Below, piece after piece: positions 42,234 through 50,090 of a stretch of 64,000 bases of DNA. Every line of letters starts with the position of its first letter. The stretch's first letter is position 1. A program made the position numbers and the translations under genes. Source of the stretch: Dyella_B humi. GTDB taxonomy: Bacteria > Pseudomonadota > Gammaproteobacteria > Xanthomonadales > Rhodanobacteraceae. The DNA is taken from contig NZ_JADIKI010000023.1 of NCBI RefSeq assembly GCF_044904605.1, forward strand, positions 2,294,001 to 2,358,000, read 5' to 3'. The notes beneath the pieces are model-generated. The model was not told where the DNA came from, ran no database searches, and saw nothing but the letters and a program-made list of their open reading frames with translations.

Positions 42234-43925
42234 TTACGGTGTTTTGGCCGGCTCAGCAGCTGCGGCCGCCTTCGTCTTCGCACCACTCAAGATCTCATCC
42301 ATCATCAAATACACACCATTGGTCCAGCCAAAGCCGATCACATTCGTGCTGTATCCCGCGATCACCTTCACGTCGGCATTCCCGCTGGCCATGTTGTATT
42401 TCTCGCGGATCGTGCCGTCGGCGGCGAGGCTGCGGTCGATGGTGGCGTTGAACTTGCCGGCGATACGGTGTGCGTCGTCATGGAAGCCGTATTTGTCGAG
42501 GCCGTCGACGGCAAGCCAGTTGGTCGGCGCCCAGCCGAACGGGTAATCCCATTGCGCGCCACTGGCGCGATTGTCCATCGTCAATCCACCGGACAGTTCG
42601 AAGATGGAAAGCTGGCCGCGCACCGAGGCCGCCTGCTGCGGCGAAGCCGCCCCGGCCCACAGCGGATAGAACGTGGTGAGGTACGGGCTATCGGAAGGCT
42701 TGCCGGCGATGACGTCGTAATCCCGGTACATGCCGGACTCGGGGCGCCACAGATACTTGTCCATCGCTTCCTTGCGCGCCGCGGCGGCCTGCGCCCAGTG
42801 TTCCGCATCGGCGGTCTTGCCGAGCTGCTGGGCGAGATCGTGCAGGTCCATCTCGTAACGGTAGAGCAGGCTATTCAAGCCCACATCGGCGTAGTGGTGC
42901 GTCGAGCCCGCGAACGGACCAAAGTGGAAGTTGACGTCGAAACCGGATTCGCGCATCGCGCGATCGCCGTGATAGTAATCGGCAGTCAGGCGATAACCAC
43001 CGAACCAGTTGCCGGCACACACCTTGGACGCCTGCACGTCGCAGCTTTCCGTTTTCAGGCGTTCGGCTTCGGCGTCGTCAGGATGTTCGGCCGCCTTGAT
43101 CAGATAGCCGGGATCATCGGCATGATGCGCGAGCAGCCACTTGATGACGCCGCGATAGTATTCGCTGGTCTGCGCTTCCAGCACCGGACCGCTGCCGAAA
43201 TCGTAATAGCGCGCCAGGCCCGTGTTGCCGGCCAGATGTTCCGGCCGCGTCCAGATGTCGTGGTTGCGCACAGCAAGCGGATACGCTTTTTCCAGCCATG
43301 CGCGCTTCTCGTCCGCATTGTGGAAGGCAGCCGGATCGTTGAGTACCGACATCATCATCCGCGTAAGGAATGGCGGTTGCGAGCGACTGAGGTAGTAGGT
43401 GCGATTCGCGTTCAAAACGCCGCCGTAGTACTGCACTTCAAACAGCGCGTTGTCGACCATGTCGTGCGCCAGTTCGATGCGGTGATCGGCCACCAGGCCG
43501 AGCAGGATGAAGTAGCTGTCCCAGCCGTACATTTCGTTGAAGAAACCGCCGGGAACCACATAGGGGCGCGGCAGATAGAGCAGGCCTTGCACCGGCAGCT
43601 TGGTGGCATCCACGTCGCCGAGCTGATCAATTGCGCGCGGCAGGGTGTGCACGTCGATATTGCAGCGTTTCTGCGCCTGCAAGAGATCCGGCGGCGTGGT
43701 GAATTGCGCCGGTACGTAAAGCACCGGACGTGTCTTGATCTTAGGATCGGTCAGCGACTTACATTCGTCCTGCGAGCGCGTGAGCGTGCTCCAGGCTTTG
43801 TCGATATAAGCATGCGTCTTGGCTGGATCGGGCTGGGTGGCGGAAGCGGTGGCGACGAGCACCGATGAGAGAAGCAGTGCGAGATATATGGGCTTGGCGA
43901 ACGTACGGCGGTATGTGCTTTTCAT
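42234..43925 (-). CDS. treA: GH37 trehalase, periplasmic
   Basis: 563 residues with a signal peptide (LALLLSSVLVATASATQ). Trehalase signature 1, PGGFFNEMYGWDSYF, lies at residues 125-139, and signature 2, QWDYPFGWAPTNW, is in the C-terminal half. Both match the GH37 consensus; the (alpha/alpha)6 barrel length is normal. It hydrolyses alpha,alpha-trehalose to two glucose in the periplasm. Start ATG 43925 precedes MKSTYRRTFAKPIYL. It lies downstream of two GH65 genes on the same strand, so it belongs to the alpha-glucoside operon or its immediate suboperon. Confidence 0.92.
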   Translation of the reverse strand: MKSTYRRTFAKPIYLALLLSSVLVATASATQPDPAKTHAYIDKAWSTLTRSQDECKSLTDPKIKTRPVLYVPAQFTTPPDLLQAQKRCNIDVHTLPRAIDQLGDVDATKLPVQGLLYLPRPYVVPGGFFNEMYGWDSYFILLGLVADHRIELAHDMVDNALFEVQYYGGVLNANRTYYLSRSQPPFLTRMMMSVLNDPAAFHNADEKRAWLEKAYPLAVRNHDIWTRPEHLAGNTGLARYYDFGSGPVLEAQTSEYYRGVIKWLLAHHADDPGYLIKAAEHPDDAEAERLKTESCDVQASKVCAGNWFGGYRLTADYYHGDRAMRESGFDVNFHFGPFAGSTHHYADVGLNSLLYRYEMDLHDLAQQLGKTADAEHWAQAAAARKEAMDKYLWRPESGMYRDYDVIAGKPSDSPYLTTFYPLWAGAASPQQAASVRGQLSIFELSGGLTMDNRASGAQWDYPFGWAPTNWLAVDGLDKYGFHDDAHRIAGKFNATIDRSLAADGTIREKYNMASGNADVKVIAGYSTNVIGFGWTNGVYLMMDEILSGAKTKAAAAAEPAKTP

Positions 43926-43981
43926 GCGAATTCCCCATCCAGTGCAATCGATGCGCTTGGCAACCGATCGCGTGTTTCGAA

Positions 43982-46279
43982 TCAAAGAGTATGGCGCGTG
44001 ATCGTTACGTTTCCACTGGCATCCCGCCGCAAGGTGATATCCATCGGCCGGCCGCGAAACGTGATGTGCTTGAGCGTCAACCCTTTCCACTGTGCAGGCA
44101 GCATCGGCGGATACGCCTGCACCAGTCCCTGCTCCTCGATGCGCAAACCGGTAAAGCCGTAAAGGATGTTCTGCAGCAATCCGCCGCTGGCAGTCATGAA
44201 GTAGCCGGTGTTGTTGTTGGCCGTTTCGGTGCGCACATTGAACGGCGGCTTGATCACGTTGAGCGTCATGTTGCCTTCGAACCACTTGCTGGCCTCGGCC
44301 TGTTCGCCGGCAGTGGCTGCCGCGATGGACAGCGGCTCAAAGCCCATGCTGTTCATGGCGTGATGCGTGTGTTCGAGTGCCAAGGTGGCGTACTGGTAAT
44401 TGCGGCGGCGCACTTGTGCGCTCATCGGCATATCCAGTGACGGATACGACAACAACGGCAGCGGGCCGCCTTTCTCGTGCGCGTCGAAGGGCACGGATGG
44501 ATCGAAGTTGAGGTAGTGGCCTTCCTTCGCATCGAACGGCAGATACAAACCCTTCGCCACCTCCGTCCAGTGCGGATCCGGCGCAACACCTATGACGTCT
44601 GCCGCGGCGGTGGCGATTTCCAGCGCCTTACGCGCCGATGCATTGGTGAACGTATCGTTGGGAATATCGTTGTACGGTTCGGCGACCGAGGTGACATGCA
44701 GGATGTCGTAGCGATGCTTGTCGGGCACGTAGCTGGCGCGGCTGGCCCAGAAGTCGGCAAGTGCGCGAATCACCGGCCAGCCATGCTGCTTCAGCCAGTT
44801 GCGATCCTGCGTGGCCAGGTAGTACTGCCATTGCGCAATCGCGATATCGGCGTTGACGTGGATCTCGCTTTCATCGAGCACTTGCGCCGAATGCGGCGTT
44901 TGCGAACTGCCGTTGTCCGGATCGGCTTCCCATGGATACATCGCGCCGCGCAGGCCGTGTTCGCGCGCGCGCTGTTCCGCAGGGGTCAGGGATGCGTCGC
45001 GGAACATCGCCATGGATTTCGCCCGCTCAGGATGCAAGAGCAGCAAGGCCGGGAACACCCAGGAATCGCTGTCCCAAAACACATGTCCGGTATATCCGGG
45101 CGTCATGCCGCAGGCACCGATCGGCCAGACGGTATTTGGCGTCGAGTTCGACAGCAGGTAATACAGATCGGAATGCACGATCTGCTGCGCTTTGGCATCG
45201 CCGTCGATCACGATGTCCGACTGCCATAGCGCATGCCAGGCATCGGCTTGATGCTGGAGCAATGCGTCGAAGCCTTGCGCGCGTGCTTCTTTGGCTAGCT
45301 CGAGATCTTGCTTCGCATCGCCGCCCCATGTATCACGTGAAATGGCGACATATTTGGTAAGGGCGTACGTCTGGCCCTTATGCACGACGATATGCAGGTT
45401 CAAAGCGAGCCGATAGTCGTCCTGATAGAGCTTGATCCCGCTTGCTTGCATGCCCTCTGGCAATGCAATGGCCACGGCTTCCGCCATCTTCGCACCTTGT
45501 TCAGCGCGTCCGTCCAGCCATAGCGTCAACGATCGGGTGTCATCACCGCTGGCCAACATGTGCGTGTCGCCGTGATACCACAGCGCCGCGCGATCCGCGG
45601 TGGCGGGTGGCGTTGGCTCTAGTGTCATGTTGTTGGCGGCGAGCGCTTCCATCACTTGATCGCCGTTGAGCCTGGCGAGTGGAAAACGGGGCTGATGCGG
45701 AGCCCACAGGTTCAGCGCGAAGGAGAGTTCGATATCGCCGTCGAAATCCGGCGTGATCGAAAGCTGTGTCGCCGCCAGATGCGGTGATGCCTGGCTGACC
45801 AGGGTGATCACCTTGACATCAGTGGCCCTGGATTCGTCGACGTAGCGATAGTGGGTAATCAACGTGCCATCGTACATGTCGAGCGTCTGGCCGTAATCCT
45901 GAAATCGCGACGCGCTCAGCGCGGATTGGTTGAGCCATGACCGGCCGCTGCGATAGTCGATTTCGGTCCAACCGGGGATGGCGGCGGGGCGCGAGACGTC
46001 GCCCTTGGCGTAATCCATGAGCGCGACCAGATAGGCAAGATTGCCCTCGGTGCCGCGCGGAGCGGTCATGGTGGAGATGTAGCCGTTGCCGAGCTGGCCA
46101 GGAAAATAGCTAGCGAGGTCGTTGAACGTGGCGGTGAGCTGGAAGCTCGGATCGGTAGCGGCGAAGGTGGTGGGGGCAACGGTACAGAGCAGGGCGATAG
46201 CTGCAAGCTTGCCCAGAAGCGAAGCCCTTCTCCCCTCGGGAAAGGGGCTCGCTAAGGGAGCGGGCATGAGAATCGTCAT
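43982..46279 (-). CDS. GH65-like glycoside hydrolase, secreted (paralogue 2)
   Basis: 765 residues. The signal sequence LAAIALLCTVAPTTFAA is preceded by an odd basic leader encoded by an inserted GC-rich repeat. The mature protein begins TDPSFQLTATFNDLASYFPG. GYTGHVFWDSDSWVFPALLL and SEIHVNADIAIAQWQYYLA match the GH65 clan, the latter near the expected general acid Glu. The fold resembles acid trehalase/ATH1 and glucosyl-galactosyl-hydroxylysine glucosidase, not the phosphorylases. It is a tandem paralogue of the next gene, eleven bases away. ATG 46279 and ATG 46267 are both possible. Confidence 0.8.
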   Translation of the reverse strand: MTILMPAPLASPFPEGRRASLLGKLAAIALLCTVAPTTFAATDPSFQLTATFNDLASYFPGQLGNGYISTMTAPRGTEGNLAYLVALMDYAKGDVSRPAAIPGWTEIDYRSGRSWLNQSALSASRFQDYGQTLDMYDGTLITHYRYVDESRATDVKVITLVSQASPHLAATQLSITPDFDGDIELSFALNLWAPHQPRFPLARLNGDQVMEALAANNMTLEPTPPATADRAALWYHGDTHMLASGDDTRSLTLWLDGRAEQGAKMAEAVAIALPEGMQASGIKLYQDDYRLALNLHIVVHKGQTYALTKYVAISRDTWGGDAKQDLELAKEARAQGFDALLQHQADAWHALWQSDIVIDGDAKAQQIVHSDLYYLLSNSTPNTVWPIGACGMTPGYTGHVFWDSDSWVFPALLLLHPERAKSMAMFRDASLTPAEQRAREHGLRGAMYPWEADPDNGSSQTPHSAQVLDESEIHVNADIAIAQWQYYLATQDRNWLKQHGWPVIRALADFWASRASYVPDKHRYDILHVTSVAEPYNDIPNDTFTNASARKALEIATAAADVIGVAPDPHWTEVAKGLYLPFDAKEGHYLNFDPSVPFDAHEKGGPLPLLSYPSLDMPMSAQVRRRNYQYATLALEHTHHAMNSMGFEPLSIAAATAGEQAEASKWFEGNMTLNVIKPPFNVRTETANNNTGYFMTASGGLLQNILYGFTGLRIEEQGLVQAYPPMLPAQWKGLTLKHITFRGRPMDITLRRDASGNVTITRHTL
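46225..46264. repeat. GC-rich repeat inside the leader of the second GH65 gene
   Basis: CCCTTCTCCCCTCGGGAAAG and the following GGGGCTCGCTAAGGGAG resemble one arm of the family at 39351 and 50050, but here lie within coding sequence between the start codon and the signal peptide. Confidence 0.6.
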
Positions 46280-46290
46280 TCCGCGCTCGT

Positions 46291-48537
46291 CTACAATGCC
46301 TTGCGCACCAGTGTCGCTTTGCCTTGCGCATCGCGTTCTACGCGGATGTCGTATTGCTTGCCTTGAAAGCTCACTCGCTTGAGCGTCAACGACTTCCAAT
46401 TCGGCGGCAGCACCGGCGCGTAGGCCGCATCGAGTCCCTTGTCGTCGATGCGCAAACCAGTAAGCCCGTAGACCATGCTCTGCAGGAATCCTGCCGAGGT
46501 GGCAAGGATGTAGCCCGCGTTGTTTGCCACCGTTTCGGTGCGCACGTTGAACGGCGGCTTGAGGAAACCGACCAGATTGCGCTCGATCCAGTCGCCGGCC
46601 GATTTGGCGTCGCCGAGTTCTGAGGCGCCGACCGCCAGCATCACCATCATCATTTCGTTCGGATCGTCGCCATGCACTTTCAGTTCGTGCAATTGGAAGT
46701 CGAAATCGTTGCGGCGCACGGTGTCCGACATCGACAAATCGAGATTGGGGTACATCAACCACGCCAGCGACGAACCCATCCAGGTGATTTTGTCGTGCGG
46801 CACAGATTCATCGAAATCCAGATGACGCTGTTCCTTGTCGAGGAAGGGGATGTACATCTTGGCGGCGATCGTCGACCACTGCGGGTCGGCCGGTTCACCC
46901 ACTTTCTTCGCCGCCTCGACGGCGATCTGCAGGGCTTTGCGCGCGGCGGCGTTGGTGAAGGAGTCGTTCGGTACGTCGTCGTATGCTTCGTCCGGCGAAG
47001 TGACGTGCATGATTTCGTAGCGATCCGCCGCCTTGTTGTAGGTGACGCGGCTGGCCCAGAACTCGGCGACTTCGCGGATCACTGGCCAGCCATATTGCTT
47101 GAGCCATGCATCGTCACCGCTGGCGAGGTAATACTGCCATTGCGCGATGGCGATATCGGCATTGACATGGATCTCGCGATACACGCCGTAGGCGAAGTGC
47201 GGCGTGTTGTCCACGCCCGTCTGCGGGTCGGATTCCCATGGATACATCGTGCCCTTCGCGCCGTACTGAGTGGCGCGCGCGCGCGCGGGCTGCATGGTGC
47301 GATGGCGGAACATCACGATCGGCTTGGCGCGTTCCGGATGCAACAACAGCAGCGCGGGGAACACCCACGAATCGCTGTCCCAGAATGCATGGCCGGCATA
47401 GTTCGGCGTTAGCGCGCAAGCACCCATCGGCCACGCAGTTCCCACGGTGCTGTTGGAAAGTAGGTAATAGAGATCCGAATGCACGGCCTTTTGCACGGCC
47501 GGATCACCGTCTACGACGATGTCCGATTTCCACAACTCATGCCATGCCGCCTGGTGACGCGCGAGCAAGTTGTCGAAGCCGGTCTCGCGCGCCTGCTTGG
47601 CAAGGGAGAGATCGGCTTTCGCGTCGCCGCCCCAATCCTGTCTGGAAGCGGCGAGGTATTTGGTAAAGGTGTACGTGGTGCCCTGCTTCACCTTGATCGT
47701 GATGTGCAGCGAGAGCAGGTTTGAAGTCTTGTCGAGCTTTACGTTTTGGATGTCTAGCGCCTTCGGCAATTCGATCGCCGCCGCTTCGGCCATGCTCAAG
47801 CCTTCCTTCGCGCGGCCGTTCAACCATAGGGTGAGCGTTTTAGTGTCACCGTCGCTAGACAGTACTTCGGTATAACCGGGATACCACACGGGTGCGCGGT
47901 CAGGTGTCGGTACCGGCTTGTTGTCGAGGTTCTGCCCGCTGGCGATCACCGCGGCGATCATCTGGTCGCCGGTCATGCTGCCGATCGGGAAGCGCGGCTG
48001 GTGTTCGGACCACAAGCGGATCGGGAAGGTGAGCTCCACGCTGCCGTCGAAATGCGGCGTGATGGAAAATTGCGTAGCGGCGAGGTGATTGTCGGCCTGG
48101 CTGACGAAGGTCGTGACCTTTACGTCGGTCGACTTGTTCGCGTAGTCGAAGCGGTAGCGCGTGGTGAGCGTGCCGTCGTACATATCGAGCGTCTGCGCGT
48201 AGTCCGCGAAGATCTTCTTGTCCAGGCGTGTTGAATTGATCCAGCCGCCGCCGGGGTTGTAGTCGATCTCGCTCCAGCCGGGAATGGCGGCGGGGCGGGA
48301 GGCATCGCGCTTGTCGTAATCCATGAAGGCGACCATGTACGCGCGGGCGGGTTCGGTGCCGCGCGGCGAGGTCATCGTCGAGAAATAGCCGTTGGCGAGA
48401 TAGCCCGGAAAGTAGCTGCCGAAGTTGTCGGACGAGGCGGTGAGCTGAAAGCTCGGATCCGTAGCCCCATGCGCGGCGGAAACGGCGGCCCATGTCGCAA
48501 GAAATAAACCGGATAGGCCGAGACGGCGGAAACTCAT
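46291..48537 (-). CDS. GH65-like glycoside hydrolase, secreted (paralogue 1)
   Basis: 748 residues with a signal peptide (LGLSGLFLATWAAVSAAHG). It aligns end to end with the next gene: TDPSFQLTASSDNFGSYFPG, QTLDMYDGTL, YAGHAFWDSDSWVFPALLLL, REIHVNADIAIAQWQYYLA and PPFNVRTETVANNAGYI are nearly the same in both. The catalytic-region motifs match GH65 of the acid-trehalase-like branch. It starts 44 bases after the MFS permease. Two secreted paralogues plus a trehalase suggest a set of alpha-glucosidases with different linkage preferences. Confidence 0.82.
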   Translation of the reverse strand: MSFRRLGLSGLFLATWAAVSAAHGATDPSFQLTASSDNFGSYFPGYLANGYFSTMTSPRGTEPARAYMVAFMDYDKRDASRPAAIPGWSEIDYNPGGGWINSTRLDKKIFADYAQTLDMYDGTLTTRYRFDYANKSTDVKVTTFVSQADNHLAATQFSITPHFDGSVELTFPIRLWSEHQPRFPIGSMTGDQMIAAVIASGQNLDNKPVPTPDRAPVWYPGYTEVLSSDGDTKTLTLWLNGRAKEGLSMAEAAAIELPKALDIQNVKLDKTSNLLSLHITIKVKQGTTYTFTKYLAASRQDWGGDAKADLSLAKQARETGFDNLLARHQAAWHELWKSDIVVDGDPAVQKAVHSDLYYLLSNSTVGTAWPMGACALTPNYAGHAFWDSDSWVFPALLLLHPERAKPIVMFRHRTMQPARARATQYGAKGTMYPWESDPQTGVDNTPHFAYGVYREIHVNADIAIAQWQYYLASGDDAWLKQYGWPVIREVAEFWASRVTYNKAADRYEIMHVTSPDEAYDDVPNDSFTNAAARKALQIAVEAAKKVGEPADPQWSTIAAKMYIPFLDKEQRHLDFDESVPHDKITWMGSSLAWLMYPNLDLSMSDTVRRNDFDFQLHELKVHGDDPNEMMMVMLAVGASELGDAKSAGDWIERNLVGFLKPPFNVRTETVANNAGYILATSAGFLQSMVYGLTGLRIDDKGLDAAYAPVLPPNWKSLTLKRVSFQGKQYDIRVERDAQGKATLVRKAL

Positions 48538-48581
48538 GGAAACTCCAGTGTGATGCGTCGCGTACGCTGGTCTAAATACTG

Positions 48582-49844
48582 CTATTTGCCGGCCAGCGTG
48601 ATGGTTACCGTCGCCGTACCGGCACGATCGGTTTCGCGCTTGAAGAAAAACAACGTGACCAGGATCAGCAGCATCGGCAGCAGCGAGAAATAGAACGCGT
48701 GGATGCCGTCGAAGCGTGAAAACACGATGGCGGTGATGCGTGAGCCGAGCGTGCCGCCGAGCGCGGAGAAGATGACGATCAGACCGGTCATCGCTGCATG
48801 GGCCGGTTTGGGCAGCGAGCTCAGCGCGACCGAATTGATCACGGGGTAGATCGGTGCCATCAGTACGCCGATCAGAGGAATCAGATACGCGGCTGCCGGC
48901 GCATTCATCCAGCCGATATCCGCGCGTTCCACCACACCTTGCGCCAGCGGCAGGGCAACAATCACCAGCAGGCCCATGCCGAGCACGCAGATGTTCAGCA
49001 ATGCGTACCAGGGCATGCGGCGCAGCAGTTGGCCGGCGACCAGGCGACCTACCGCGGTAGCACCGGCGAGAATGGTCGCAAGCTGGATGCTCATCGCATT
49101 GGGCAGCTTGAGAATCTCGTTGTTGAACGTCGGCAGCCAGGTGCTGAAGCTCTGCTCGATCAGCACGTACAAGAAAGCCGAGGCGAGGAACACGTAGACC
49201 AGCGGTCGCAGGAACAGATGCAGCATTTCCAGCAGCGAGCCGCGCATGGACTTGGTTTCTTCGGTGCGCGCCGCCGATTCGTCCAGGCGCGAGGTGGCCA
49301 GCAGCACAATCACCAGCACGCAGAGCACCGCCAGCACCCAGTACACGTTGAGCCAGGACGGATTCGCTGGCTGTGCGCGATCGACAAAGGCGCTGAACAG
49401 CCAGCCGGCGAACAGCACGCCGATCATGAACAGCCCTTCGATGGTGTTGGTAAGCCGGCCGTGCTCGCTACGGTCGTTGGTCAAGAGGCCAATGGAGGAA
49501 TACACCGCCACCTTGGTCAGCGCGAACGATACGCCGACGCAGGTAAACAAGAGCTCCGTAGTGCGGAAACTCGGATACAACGGCATCAGCACGCAGGCAC
49601 AGGCGACGATGCCCAAGGCGATCATCATCGCGCGCCGATAGCCAAGCAGGGGAAGAAACGAAGCAACCAGGAACGAAGTAATCGCAACTGGCAAATCCTT
49701 GAACAGCTCCAGCAGGCTCGCCTGCGGCTTGTCGACGCCGAAGGTGTAGATCGATTGCAGGATAACCGTGCCTACGCTGTTGAGCAGAATCGCGAAGACC
49801 ATGTAGATCAGGGCGAGCGCGGCGATCATGCGGAATCGGTTCAT
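48582..49844 (-). CDS. MFS transporter, sugar permease
   Basis: 420 residues from ATG 49844, with about twelve helices. MNRFRMIAALALIYMVFAIL opens the first helix; GVDKPQASLLELFKDLPVAI, LGYRRAMMIALGIV, RTTELLFTCVGVSFALTKVA and GVLMAPIYPVINSVAL are family features. ATG 49871 would add nine residues and is an alternative start. It lies in the trehalose/alpha-glucoside cluster between a TonB receptor and two GH65 genes. It most likely carries trehalose, a disaccharide or glucose across the inner membrane. Confidence 0.8.
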   Translation of the reverse strand: MNRFRMIAALALIYMVFAILLNSVGTVILQSIYTFGVDKPQASLLELFKDLPVAITSFLVASFLPLLGYRRAMMIALGIVACACVLMPLYPSFRTTELLFTCVGVSFALTKVAVYSSIGLLTNDRSEHGRLTNTIEGLFMIGVLFAGWLFSAFVDRAQPANPSWLNVYWVLAVLCVLVIVLLATSRLDESAARTEETKSMRGSLLEMLHLFLRPLVYVFLASAFLYVLIEQSFSTWLPTFNNEILKLPNAMSIQLATILAGATAVGRLVAGQLLRRMPWYALLNICVLGMGLLVIVALPLAQGVVERADIGWMNAPAAAYLIPLIGVLMAPIYPVINSVALSSLPKPAHAAMTGLIVIFSALGGTLGSRITAIVFSRFDGIHAFYFSLLPMLLILVTLFFFKRETDRAGTATVTITLAGK

Positions 49845-50049
49845 GGCGACCTGCCTGGTGACGAATTGCATGGCAAACAAAACCCTCTCACCGGCCGTAG
49901 GCGCCGAGGTCGGGCTGGTCGAAAGACCCGCCGCAGCGGCTACTGACGGACGAACTCTACAACGTGTTATGAGGGGAAAGTCCATGGCCGGATGCTGCGC
50001 CCGGCCATGGGAGCCCAAAGGAGGGGAGGGCGGCTAAAGCCTTTCAACA

Positions 50050-50076
50050 CTCCCTCTCCCAAAGCGGGAGAGGGAG
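50050..50076. repeat. Single GC-rich hairpin repeat
   Basis: CTCCCTCTCCC and GGGAGAGGGAG surround AAAGC. It sits between the TonB receptor stop and the permease start, as a single arm of the family at 39351 and 59431. It may act as a partial transcription or decay barrier. Confidence 0.75.
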
Positions 50077-50090
50077 CAAAAGTACGGCAA

